Source of the DNA: JAGTVB01 sp049282355 | GTDB taxonomy: Bacteria > Pseudomonadota > Gammaproteobacteria > HK1 | NCBI GenBank assembly: GCA_049282355.1 | Contig: JBAPTW010000278.1 | Span: 1-13,219 of the forward strand | Direction: 5' to 3' | Length of the DNA: 13,219 nucleotides | Shown: in pieces, positions 6,025-13,219 of the stretch | Layout: each line of letters begins with the position of its first letter | How positions within the stretch are numbered: position 1 is the first letter of the stretch | Notes under the pieces: model-generated | Database searches by the model: none | What the model was told of the DNA's origin: nothing | Seen by the model: only the letters and a program-made list of their open reading frames with translations | Position numbers and translations under genes: made by a program

Positions 6025-8121
6025 TCAATTGGTTGGAGCTTGGGGCCTCATCTTCACGTGGCGCACCACCCGGATACCCACGGTGTCATAAGTGTCATTG
6101 GGGCGCCGTTTGCCCCGAGCTTGAGATCGAATACCGGGCGGCGCGCTGTGAAAGGAGCCCCCGCGTACGACACGATGGGTGCAGTCGCCGCCTTCCCAAA
6201 CGCTGCCGTCCGCGGGTGCCCCGTCGTAGGACTCATGAAAGCAGTCATGTATCCACTCGGCGACGTTCCCCGCCATATCGTGCACCCCAAACGGATTGGC
6301 GCTAAATCGCCCTATCTGAGTCGGTTGTTCGGTATCGAGGCCGGTCTCACACTTCTGGCAGTGGGCGTGGTTCTGGCCCACCTTGAATCCCCACCAATAG
6401 GGGGTGTCGGTGCCACCTAGAGCAGCGTACTCCCATTCTGCTTCGCTAGGGAGACGGTACTCGCTGCCTGTCTCTTCCGAGAGCCAGCGCGTGTAGGCAT
6501 GAGCATCTTCCCAGCTCACAGAGTGCATTGGGTAAAGGCTCTTGTTCTTTGGCAAGCCGGCCGGCATGCGGCGCCGGGTGGCTTTCGCGAAACGCAGGTA
6601 TTCTTCGATGGTGATCTCGTGCTTGCTGATAGCGAAGGGCCTCACAACGACCTCGTGTTGGGGACGCTCCTCGGCAATGATTGACAAACTCGAGCTTCCC
6701 ATCCGGAAGGCTCCGCCGGCGAGCGCGATCATGACCGGTCCGGTCCCGCCGCTTGCCAATGGATCCCGAAAACTCACACCGGCGAGCAACTCCGCGTCTG
6801 GCACCCGTCGAGGGCTGTCGCGAGTCGACTCGGCGGCCTCGGCAGGCGTGGGTGGTCGCGGGTTATCGTCTGTGCCCGCTTCGAGTTCTCGCTGCAGCTG
6901 TTCTGGAACAGCTTGCGTTGATAGGGGAGCGGGTTGGGGTGCATTAACGGCAGCGCTACCTTCCGCCTTTTCTCCTCCAGGCAATTCCTCCTCGCTTTTT
7001 CCGATGAAGAAAAACCCCAGGAGTAACATCGCAAGGATAAGGATAGCGATGACCGCGTATCGTGGGCGACCGGTGCTCGTTTTTGTACCAACAGGGTGTA
7101 AAGTCTTTACTTTGCTTGTCGGGGCTTTCGTGGGCGAGGCGGTGCTAGGAAGAGTGCCGCGTTGATCGTGCTCCAACCGCAGGTTTTTGGTTGCCGCCTG
7201 AGTGCTTTCGGTTAAGGTGCCTGTACTCTCAACCGGGGACTGGCGCTGCAGGACGTCGATGACGATGACCGTGGTATTGTCTTGCCGTGGTCTTTCCGCG
7301 TCTTCCACGGCTTTCAGCAAATTGTCAACGCATTCCTTCGCCGATTTCGACCAGGCGCAGCACTGGACGATATTGTCTAGACTTAAGGTATCGAGGCCGT
7401 CGCTTGCCAGTATGAGTCGATCACCTGCCCGTAGTGGCAGCGGCTTCTCAGGGCAGTCTATCTCGGCGATTTCCTCCCCCGTAATGGCACTCATGAGCAT
7501 ATTATGAGAAAGCGATGGGTCGGGTTCGAGCTCCAGCCCTTGCGCTTTCATTCGCTTGAGATAGCCGCCGTAGCTATGGTCTTCGTTTTTCTTGGTGAGC
7601 TCTCTGTCTCGCAGCAAATAAAGGTGGCTGTCGCCAACGCTGATCCACCAGAGCTTCCCATGGGTTCCAGCCACTGCCACGAGGGTGCAGCCCATGCCAT
7701 CGAGAGCCGGGGTTTCCCGGATGGATTGCTTTAGCGCATCGTTGGCATTGGCAACACATTCGCGTAGGAGAGGTGGGAATTCTTCCTGCCCAAAGCCCTT
7801 CGTTACCGAGCCGTTGAAGGTAGAAACCACAAGGTTGGCAGCAATGTTGCCAGCCGCGTGTCCGCCCATGCCATCAGCGATGACAGCGAGCACGGCTGAC
7901 TTGGAGGTGGCACCCTCATCGGCAAGATAGGTCCTCAAGAAGGCGTCTTCTTGATAATCCCGTGCCCCGACGAATTGGCTGCCAGCGATTTCGAAGTAGA
8001 GTTCCACCGATACTATTTTTTTGAGTGCGGGGGGAAGGGTGACCTCGCGTGGCCTTTCTTGTCCGGGTGCGTCGGGTCGTATGTCCAGGCGGTGCCCATC
8101 TGCCAGGCCAGGATCGGACAA
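6025..8121 (-). CDS. PP2C phosphatase - TM - FGE/SUMF1-like fusion protein
   Basis: This is a three-part protein of up to 698 residues. Residues about 45-290 form a PPM/PP2C Ser/Thr phosphatase with its metal motifs intact: RDYQEDA (54-60), ADGMGGHAAGN (82-92), GMGCT (142-146), VGDSHLYLLR (162-171), LASDGL (238-243) and DNTT (281-284). A Thr/Pro-rich linker leads to a single hydrophobic helix (about 355-373), then a second Pro/Glu-rich linker, then an FGE-sulfatase/SUMF1-like domain (about 462-690) with GGAFRMGS, RLPSEAEWEYAALGG, DMAGNVAEW and RVVRGGSF. With the phosphatase cytoplasmic, the FGE-like domain would be periplasmic. At the FGE active-site cysteine positions it reads Ser659 and Ile664, so formylglycine formation is unlikely. 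The start is uncertain: TTG 8121 directly follows an in-frame stop codon's neighbour, and GTG 8007 is the alternative; neither has a good ribosome site. hisA lies upstream on the same strand. Confidence 0.9.
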   Translation of the reverse strand: MSDPGLADGHRLDIRPDAPGQERPREVTLPPALKKIVSVELYFEIAGSQFVGARDYQEDAFLRTYLADEGATSKSAVLAVIADGMGGHAAGNIAANLVVSTFNGSVTKGFGQEEFPPLLRECVANANDALKQSIRETPALDGMGCTLVAVAGTHGKLWWISVGDSHLYLLRDRELTKKNEDHSYGGYLKRMKAQGLELEPDPSLSHNMLMSAITGEEIAEIDCPEKPLPLRAGDRLILASDGLDTLSLDNIVQCCAWSKSAKECVDNLLKAVEDAERPRQDNTTVIVIDVLQRQSPVESTGTLTESTQAATKNLRLEHDQRGTLPSTASPTKAPTSKVKTLHPVGTKTSTGRPRYAVIAILILAMLLLGFFFIGKSEEELPGGEKAEGSAAVNAPQPAPLSTQAVPEQLQRELEAGTDDNPRPPTPAEAAESTRDSPRRVPDAELLAGVSFRDPLASGGTGPVMIALAGGAFRMGSSSLSIIAEERPQHEVVVRPFAISKHEITIEEYLRFAKATRRRMPAGLPKNKSLYPMHSVSWEDAHAYTRWLSEETGSEYRLPSEAEWEYAALGGTDTPYWWGFKVGQNHAHCQKCETGLDTEQPTQIGRFSANPFGVHDMAGNVAEWIHDCFHESYDGAPADGSVWEGGDCTHRVVRGGSFHSAPPGIRSQARGKRRPNDTYDTVGIRVVRHVKMRPQAPTN

Positions 8122-8322
8122 GACTCACTGTCAGCTCAATAAACAAGCTGGAGCCCAAAAGCACTTCTGTGAGCCGCGGGTAGAGGAGCCTGTGGAAAAG
8201 TAGGCAAAACCTAAGTTGATATCGGCCCTCAGGTGCCTTTCTTTAGCCTATAGGGTGTGAGCGGCCGCGCAACGGCGCAGCAATTTCTGAAACGGCTTCC
8301 TGAGTGACTTGCGACTAGTTTC

Positions 8323-9066
8323 TCAGGGCTCGGCCAGGAGCTTATCAGCAAGTTGCTGACCTTCGGCGAAATCGAGCGTACCCTCGTAAATGGCGCGACC
8401 AGTGATAGCACCAATGATACCTTCGCCAGCGACCTGACAGAGCGCGCGGATATCGTCCAAAGACGTTATACCGCCCGCTGCAATGACGTCGATGGTTATC
8501 GACTGAGCCAGTTGCACGGTGCTTTCGACGTTCACGCCGCTCATCATTCCGTCGCGGCTGATGTCGGTATAGACGATCGCCTCGACACCATTCTGCTCAA
8601 GTCGTCGCGCAACATCGACGGCGTTGTGACTGGAAAGCTTGGACCAGCCGTCGACGGCAACTCTCCCGTCGCGGGCATCGAGTCCGACGATGATATGGCC
8701 TGGGAATTCGATGCAAGCATCCGCGACAAAATGGGGTGCCGTGACCGCTTTGGTGCCCAGAATGACGTACTTTACCCCGGCTTCGATATACGTTTCGATA
8801 GTATCCTCACTGCGGATACCGCCCCCCACTTGAATAGGAAGTTCCGGAAAAGCGGCGGCAATAGCGCGGACCATTTCAGCGTTCTTGGGCTGACCAACCA
8901 TCGCCCCGTCCAAGTCGACGATGTGAAGTCGCCTCGCTCCGGCCTCGACCCAACGCCCGGCAACCGCGATCGGATCAGTGGAAAAAATTGTCTCGTCTTC
9001 CATACGACCCTGGCGCAAGCGTACGCATTTACCGTCCTTTAAATCGATAGCGGGTATGAGCAACAT
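8323..9066 (-). CDS. hisA: HisA, ProFAR isomerase
   Basis: 1-(5-phosphoribosyl)-5-[(5-phosphoribosylamino)methylideneamino]imidazole-4-carboxamide isomerase catalyses the fourth step of histidine synthesis, an Amadori rearrangement, in the cytosol. It is a (beta/alpha)8 barrel of 247 residues, normal for HisA. The two catalytic aspartates are visible: Asp8 in PAIDLKDGKCVRL and Asp130 in VGLDARDG. The phosphate-binding loops (GGGIRS at 81-86, AAGGITS at 196-202) and the TDISRDGMMSG block (167-177) are present. The latter distinguishes HisA from HisF. ATG 9066 has GGA 8 bases upstream. No hisF, hisH or other his gene flanks it: polA lies upstream and the PP2C-FGE gene lies 201 bases downstream, so it stands apart from the usual cluster. 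Confidence 0.96.
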   Translation of the reverse strand: MLLIPAIDLKDGKCVRLRQGRMEDETIFSTDPIAVAGRWVEAGARRLHIVDLDGAMVGQPKNAEMVRAIAAAFPELPIQVGGGIRSEDTIETYIEAGVKYVILGTKAVTAPHFVADACIEFPGHIIVGLDARDGRVAVDGWSKLSSHNAVDVARRLEQNGVEAIVYTDISRDGMMSGVNVESTVQLAQSITIDVIAAGGITSLDDIRALCQVAGEGIIGAITGRAIYEGTLDFAEGQQLADKLLAEP

Positions 9067-9110
9067 GTCGAATATCCGTTAGTGAAAAAACAAATAACAA
9101 GGCTGATTAC

Positions 9111-9139
9111 ATTAGAGGGTGTTTGAAATACTTTTTGAC
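9111..9139 (-). promoter_or_regulatory. possible hisA promoter
   Basis: Read on the - strand, TCTAAT (9116-9111) matches the sigma-70 -10 hexamer at 5 of 6 positions. A weak -35, GTCAAA (9139-9134), lies 17 bases upstream. The site is about 45 bases before the hisA start within the 105-base AT-rich polA-hisA gap, which holds no gene and no clear terminator for polA. Confidence 0.25.
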
Positions 9140-9171
9140 TGACGCAGATATTAATTAGAGTCGCTTTGTCA

Positions 9172-11895
9172 TCAATGGGCTTCATCCCAGTTTTTTCCAA
9201 CGCCGGCCTCCACCAGGAGGGGTATCGAGAGATCTGCTGCCCGGGTCATATGTGCGATAATCATCTGGCGGGTCTCATCGAGCGAATCTTCTGCCACTTC
9301 AAATACGAGCTCGTCATGCACCTGCATGATCATGCGGGCCTTTATCGTGCTTTCTTCAATCCACCGGTCTAAGCTCACCATGGCCCGTTTGATGATGTCA
9401 GCGGCTGTGCCTTGCATCGGTGCATTGATTGCGGTTCGTTCTGCGTACTGCCGACGCTGCGCGTTTTGAGAGTCAATCTCGGGTATATGAAGCCGGCGCC
9501 CGAAGACTGTTTCCACGTAGCCTTGTTGGCGCGCTTGCTTGCGAACGGCTTCCATGTAGGCCTTGACGCCAGGATAGCGGGTGAAGTAAAGGTCGATGTA
9601 GACTTGTGCCTCCTCTCGCGCAATGCCGAGCTGGCGACCGAGACCATAGGCTGACATGCCGTAGATGAGGCCGAAGTTTATGGCTTTCGCACGGCGTCGT
9701 TGGGCGTCGGTGACCTGCGAAAGGGGTAAGCTGAATACCTCTGCCGCTGTTGCTCGATGAATGTCCGCTCCCTGTGCAAAGGCGTATTTTAGGCCCTCAT
9801 CACTGGATAGGTGCGCCATGATGCGAAGCTCGATTTGTGAATAATCGGCAGCAATCAATCGGTAACCTGGTGGGGCGATGAACGCCTGGCGGATACGGCG
9901 ACCTTCCGCCGTGCGAACCGGAATGTTTTGTAGATTCGGCTCGGAGGACGAGAGCCGCCCGGTCGATGCGACCGCTTGATGGTAGCTGGTGTGCACTCGG
10001 CCGGAGATAGGATGGATACGGGTGGGAAGCGCATCCGTGTAAGTAGATTTAAGCTTAGAAAAGGAGCGGTGTTCAAGGATTATCTTCGGCAGTGGGTAAG
10101 TGACCGCGAGATCTTGAAGCACGCTCTCGGAAGTGGATGGCTGACCGGTCGGCGTTCTAGCAAGCACCGGAAGCTTCAGCTTGTCGAATAAGATGAACTG
10201 AATTTGCTTTGGCGAGCCAAGATTAAACGCTTCGCCGGCAACAGCGCAAGCCTCTCTTTCGAGTCGGTTGATGTGCTGGGCGAGCTCCTCGCTTTGCTGA
10301 TTGAGCAGCCCGGCATCGATGCAGACGCCATTGCGTTCCATACGTGAGAGAACGGGTACGAGCGGGGCCTCGATTTGCGTAAACAAACGTTGAAGATTTA
10401 CGTGTTGGCAAAGGCGTGGCCACAGTGTCTGGTGCAGCCGCAAGGTAATATCTGCATCTTCTGCGGCATAGGGTGCAGCCTGATTTAGTTCCACCTGGTT
10501 GAAGCTGAGCTGCTTTGCCCCTTTTCCGGCGATGTCTTCAAATCGAGTGGTGCGATATCCGAGGTATTTTAGGGCCAGCGTATCCATATCATGGCGGTTT
10601 GACGTGCTGTCCAGCACGTAAGACTCGAGCATGGTATCGAATCGGGCCCCTTGCAGCTTGATGCCGTAACGAGCCAGTACGCTGATGTCGTACTTCAAGT
10701 TTTGGCCTACCTTGATGGCATCGGGGCTCTCTAGTAACGGTCGAAAAAGTTCGAGCACCTCGTTGCGTAGCAGTTGTTTTGGAGCCCCTAGGTAGTCATG
10801 TCCCAGCGGGATATAGGCGGCGTGGCCCGGTTCCACCGAAAACGAAAGCCCGACGATCTCAGCGATCATATAATCGAGGCTTGTGGTCTCGGTATCAACG
10901 GCAAAAAGATTAGCCTTTGCGAGGCGGCCGAACCACTGATGCAGGTGCTGTTCGTCGAGGATGGTCTCGTAGCGTGGTGCGGTGTCGCCGGGCCCATTAT
11001 TGGCAGTTTGGCCGGCGCTGAGAAGCTCTGAGAGCCACGTCTTAAATTCAAGCTCGGCGTATAACATGCGCAGCGCTTGGATATCCTGAGGCCTTCGCTC
11101 AAGATCCGTGGGCGCAACTTCAAGCGGCAGGTCCGTGCGAATGGTAATCAGCTTCTCAGCGAGCGGTAGCTGTGAGAGGTGGGTGCGCAGCGCCTCCCCA
11201 ACCTTGCCCGTGATGCTGTCCGCCTCGGCCATCAGCCGGGAGAGTGATCCATATACCTTTAACCACTTAGCGGCGGTCTTTGGACCGACTTTTGGAATGC
11301 CGGGCACATTGTCGACGGCATCGCCGATGAGCGCGAGGTAAGGCACAATGAGGGATGCGGGTACACCGAATTTTGCTTCGACAGTCGTTGGGTTGAGCTT
11401 GCTCGCGTCCATGGTGTTTACGAGTATGATGTCCTCGTTGACGAGCTGCGCCAGATCCTTATCGCTCGTCGATATGATGGTGCGCAGCCCCAAAGCCGCT
11501 GCACCGGTGGCGAGCGTACCGATCACATCATCTGCTTCCACGCCGGGAATCTCCAACAAGGGAAGACCGAGGGCCCGGACGACGGCGTGAATGGGCTCTA
11601 TCTGGTGAGCGAGCTCGTCGGGCATCGGGGGGCGATTAGCTTTATACGCAGGATATAGCTCATCACGAAAGGTTTTCCCCTTGGCATCGAAAACGACCGC
11701 GATGTACTCTGGGTCATAATCCCTCAGTAGGCTGCGGATCATGCCCGTGATGCCGTAGATGGCACCGGTCGGCTTTCCCTTGGAATTGGTCAGCGACGGT
11801 AAAGCGTGAAAGGCTCGATACAAATAGGAAGACCCATCCACCAGGACCAGCGATTTGCGTCTCACCGTGTCGCTCTGATTAGAACTCATGCTCAT
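9172..11895 (-). CDS. polA: DNA polymerase I
   Basis: This is a full-length family A polymerase of 907 residues that fills gaps and removes RNA primers during replication and repair. The 5' nuclease domain (about 14-295) contains LVDGSSYLYRAFHA, GVEADDVIGTLA (118-129), SDKDLAQL and the helix-hairpin-helix GIPKVGPKTAAKWL. The 3'-5' exonuclease keeps its acidic residues (Asp334/Glu336 in VDTETTSLD, Asp403 in KYDISVL, and the YAAEDAD block at 476-482), so proofreading should work. Polymerase motif A (DYSQIELR, 684-691), motif B (RRRAKAINFGLIYG, 733-746) and motif C (QVHDELVFE, 858-866) are intact. ATG 11895 is used; an in-frame ATG two codons later is an alternative, and neither has a strong ribosome site. 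It diverges from the DUF2782 gene across 84 bases. Confidence 0.98.
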   Translation of the reverse strand: MSMSSNQSDTVRRKSLVLVDGSSYLYRAFHALPSLTNSKGKPTGAIYGITGMIRSLLRDYDPEYIAVVFDAKGKTFRDELYPAYKANRPPMPDELAHQIEPIHAVVRALGLPLLEIPGVEADDVIGTLATGAAALGLRTIISTSDKDLAQLVNEDIILVNTMDASKLNPTTVEAKFGVPASLIVPYLALIGDAVDNVPGIPKVGPKTAAKWLKVYGSLSRLMAEADSITGKVGEALRTHLSQLPLAEKLITIRTDLPLEVAPTDLERRPQDIQALRMLYAELEFKTWLSELLSAGQTANNGPGDTAPRYETILDEQHLHQWFGRLAKANLFAVDTETTSLDYMIAEIVGLSFSVEPGHAAYIPLGHDYLGAPKQLLRNEVLELFRPLLESPDAIKVGQNLKYDISVLARYGIKLQGARFDTMLESYVLDSTSNRHDMDTLALKYLGYRTTRFEDIAGKGAKQLSFNQVELNQAAPYAAEDADITLRLHQTLWPRLCQHVNLQRLFTQIEAPLVPVLSRMERNGVCIDAGLLNQQSEELAQHINRLEREACAVAGEAFNLGSPKQIQFILFDKLKLPVLARTPTGQPSTSESVLQDLAVTYPLPKIILEHRSFSKLKSTYTDALPTRIHPISGRVHTSYHQAVASTGRLSSSEPNLQNIPVRTAEGRRIRQAFIAPPGYRLIAADYSQIELRIMAHLSSDEGLKYAFAQGADIHRATAAEVFSLPLSQVTDAQRRRAKAINFGLIYGMSAYGLGRQLGIAREEAQVYIDLYFTRYPGVKAYMEAVRKQARQQGYVETVFGRRLHIPEIDSQNAQRRQYAERTAINAPMQGTAADIIKRAMVSLDRWIEESTIKARMIMQVHDELVFEVAEDSLDETRQMIIAHMTRAADLSIPLLVEAGVGKNWDEAH

Positions 11896-11979
11896 GTGCC
11901 AAGAATAACCGTTTCATCCTGGGACAGCCATGAGCGGTAGCCAGAGCGCACATAGGGAGTCAAGACAAGGAACGAAAAG

Positions 11980-12405
11980 ATGACCATCAAAATGTTAGTG
12001 GCTTGCGCGGCGGCGGTTGTCGTTTTTTCCAATGGCGCGGCTGAAGAGTTCCAAGAAAAGGAATCCGAGAAGTCACTTGAGCGTCCACCAGCGTTATCCG
12101 AAGGTGTAGCGGGTGACACTGAGAAGGAAAGTGTGAAGTCGCTCGAACAGCCGCCACCGTTATCAGAGGATACGGGCAATGACGAGGAGCTGGAACCTAC
12201 CGTTACCATCAAAGAGCAGGGCGAGGTGACCGTATACGAGTACCGTCTGAATGGCTTGCTTTATGGGGTCAGGGTCGTGCCCAAAAACGCTCCAGCGTAT
12301 TACTTGGTGGACACCGACGGTGACGGTTTCATGGATTGGCGCAGGAATGATCTTACTTCACCGGAGATAAATCGAATACCCGCTTGGGTGCTTTTCCGAT
12401 GGTAA
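11980..12405 (+). CDS. DUF2782-family exported protein
   Basis: This is a 141-residue protein of unknown function. Residues 1-20 (a Lys, then VACAAAVVVF, then SNGAAEE) look like a Sec signal peptide, so it is probably periplasmic. The conserved part (about 73-141) has VTIKEQGEVTVYEYRLNG, YYLVDTDGDG (107-116) and the ending PAWVLFRW, which I recognise as the DUF2782 family common in gammaproteobacteria and often next to polA. Between the two lies a charged, Pro-rich spacer made of two tandem 21-22-residue copies (26-47 and 48-68), each with EKES, KSLE, PP and LSE. DTDGDG resembles a calcium-binding loop, but binding is not shown. AAGGAA lies 7 bases before the ATG. The annotation is firm; the function is unknown. 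Confidence 0.85.
   Translation: MTIKMLVACAAAVVVFSNGAAEEFQEKESEKSLERPPALSEGVAGDTEKESVKSLEQPPPLSEDTGNDEELEPTVTIKEQGEVTVYEYRLNGLLYGVRVVPKNAPAYYLVDTDGDGFMDWRRNDLTSPEINRIPAWVLFRW
12055..12186 (+). repeat. tandem 66-bp in-frame duplication in the DUF2782 gene
   Basis: Unit 1 (12055-12120) and unit 2 (12121-12186) encode two aligned copies of a Glu/Ser/Pro-rich segment. The pattern EKES-x-KSLE-x-PP-x-LSE is kept in both. The copies differ at several codons, so the duplication is not recent. Confidence 0.75.
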
Positions 12406-12623
12406 AAAATCATCGTATGGCGCACTAAAAAAGGCTGAATCCCAGCGGAAGGCGAAGCGTCATCCGGACATCCCAGCGATTCAGAGCGTTGCTGAAACGG
12501 TTTTGAATTCAATACGTTATAGTTACGTGGAAAAACATTCTTCCGGCTATTTCGCGCTCTCAGGGGGTCGTTTGAGGCGTTGAAGGCATTATCATGGAGT
12601 TTTTTGTTCCGAGAGGAGGCCCC
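12406..12623. other. gap between DUF2782 gene and transposase, with a repeat pair
   Basis: No gene is apparent. CTGAATC (12435-12441) and GATTCAG (12478-12484) form a 7-bp inverted repeat, and ATCCCAGCG occurs directly repeated at 12439-12447 and 12470-12478. These could be terminal or subterminal transposase-binding sequences of the insertion sequence, or its left end. The transposase promoter must lie here; TTGAAT (12503-12508) and TATAGT (12519-12524) are present but spaced too closely for a standard sigma-70 promoter. Confidence 0.45.
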
Positions 12624-13219
12624 ATGAAGAAGCGCAGCAACGCTTGCCTTCAACGCCAGCGTAACAAGAGAACACGTCACCTCGCCCGGCGTCAAGCGAA
12701 GCGACGGGTAACGGGTGCCGCCCAGAGCCGAGGTCAAATGGTGGTCTGTGAGCTACTGAAGACCATCGAGCACTTTTTTCCGGACCTGCTGGAGCGGTTA
12801 CGCGAGCTCGAGGACTGCCGCCGTAAGTCCGATTATGCGCTGAGCGAACTGCTGATGGCTGGGATTGCGTTGTTTATCTTTCAACAGGGTTCGCGCAACG
12901 CCTTGAACAACCAGCGCCAGGAGACGGAGTTTAAGAAGCACTACCAGCAGCTATTCAAACTGCGGCTGCCGCACCTAGACACCGTGCACCGGGTACTGTG
13001 TCGGTTGGCTGACGAACAGCTCGAACGCCTCAAGCAGGGGCTGGCGAAAACGCTGTTGGAGAAAAAGGTGCTGCATCCTTACCGCTTACTGCAGCGCTAC
13101 TTTGTCGTGGCCATCGATGCCACGGGCACCCTGAGCTTCGCGGAAAAGCACTGTGAGCAGTGTCTGCATCAAACCTCGAAAACGGGCAAAACCCGCTATT
13201 TTCATCAGGTGCTCGAGGC
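12435..13219 (+). mobile_element. insertion sequence, left part, cut by window end
   Basis: A transposase gene with its own strong ribosome binding site runs off the right edge. The left boundary is set provisionally at the inverted/direct repeat pair at 12435-12484; neither the terminal inverted repeat nor the target-site duplication can be confirmed without the right end. The element sits 30 or more bases after the intact DUF2782 gene. Confidence 0.5.
12624..13219 (+). CDS. DDE transposase, N-terminal 198 residues (partial)
   Basis: The frame is open from ATG 12624 to the window edge (198 codons plus two bases). GAGAGGAGG (12611-12619), a near-ideal Shine-Dalgarno sequence, ends 4 bases before the start. 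The first 30 residues are very rich in Arg and Lys, suiting DNA contact. Then come RKSDYALSELLMAGIALFIFQQGSRNALNN (67-96), LRLPHLDTVHRVL (113-125) and FVVAIDATGTLSF (160-172), whose Asp165 is probably the first residue of the DDE triad. HCEQCLHQTSKTGKTRYFHQVLE follows, with a CxxC at 177-180. I recognise the pattern as an IS4-like/unclassified DDE transposase whose members share the SKxGKxxYFHxVLE block, but I cannot name the IS. The remaining catalytic residues and stop lie outside the window. Confidence 0.85.
   Translation, partial: MKKRSNACLQRQRNKRTRHLARRQAKRRVTGAAQSRGQMVVCELLKTIEHFFPDLLERLRELEDCRRKSDYALSELLMAGIALFIFQQGSRNALNNQRQETEFKKHYQQLFKLRLPHLDTVHRVLCRLADEQLERLKQGLAKTLLEKKVLHPYRLLQRYFVVAIDATGTLSFAEKHCEQCLHQTSKTGKTRYFHQVLE

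Noticed and set aside
6025..6640. FGE-like C-terminus as a variable protein of a diversity-generating retroelement
   Set aside because: DGR targets often use this fold, but there is no reverse transcriptase, template repeat or accessory gene in the window, and the domain is fused to a phosphatase.
8353..9042. 229-codon + strand frame opposite hisA
   Set aside because: Antisense to an intact hisA; no motif or start signal.
9131..9160. + strand promoter starting at TTGACT near 9135
   Set aside because: No acceptable -10 hexamer at 16-18 bases, and it would drive only antisense transcription into polA.
12300..12737. 145-codon - strand frame over the end of the DUF2782 gene and the transposase start
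   Set aside because: Runs antisense through two supported genes; no family resemblance.

Overview
The window looks like chromosomal DNA of a gammaproteobacterium with moderately high G+C. The evidence is a DUF2782-type lipid-free exported protein divergent from polA, a full-length proofreading DNA polymerase I, a HisA, a glyoxalase II and acyl-CoA enzymes, all of proteobacterial type. The genus cannot be read from the sequence. Most genes are housekeeping and complete. The accessory elements are a 104-bp palindromic intergenic repeat at the left edge and an insertion sequence that runs off the right edge.

Layout. Positions 1-305 hold no gene but contain the nested palindromic repeat (41-144). 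From 312 to 3677 four + strand genes follow: an HSD10-type short-chain 3-hydroxyacyl-CoA dehydrogenase, a long-hairpin terminator (1231-1285), a crotonase-type enoyl-CoA hydratase, glyoxalase II (gloB), and a MaoC/PhaJ-type (R)-hydratase. A possible 32-residue membrane micropeptide lies in the gloB-maoC gap. moaB (3803-4342, -) converges on this block and is divergent from a ClC-type chloride channel/transporter (4690-5988, +). The clc leader carries mutually exclusive stems and a hairpin that covers the likely ribosome binding site. The clc gene converges on a 698-codon - strand gene for a PP2C phosphatase joined through one membrane helix to a formylglycine-generating-enzyme (FGE/SUMF1)-like domain. 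hisA and polA lie upstream of that gene on the same strand. A DUF2782 gene (11980-12405, +) diverges from polA, and an IS transposase with a strong Shine-Dalgarno sequence begins at 12624 and is cut by the window end.

How the genes fit together. The dehydrogenase and the two hydratases of probably opposite stereochemistry (crotonase: S; MaoC: R) could handle 2-enoyl-/3-hydroxyacyl-CoA for beta-oxidation, branched-chain amino acid breakdown or supply of (R)-3-hydroxyacyl-CoA for polyhydroxyalkanoate. No thiolase or PHA synthase is in view. moaB serves molybdenum cofactor synthesis. hisA is separated from the rest of the histidine pathway.

The most unusual object is the PP2C-TM-FGE fusion. Its phosphatase motifs are intact, but its FGE-like domain lacks the two catalytic cysteines of true FGE. 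This suggests a transmembrane protein that couples an extracytoplasmic sensor or scaffold domain to cytoplasmic Ser/Thr dephosphorylation. No partner kinase is visible in the window.
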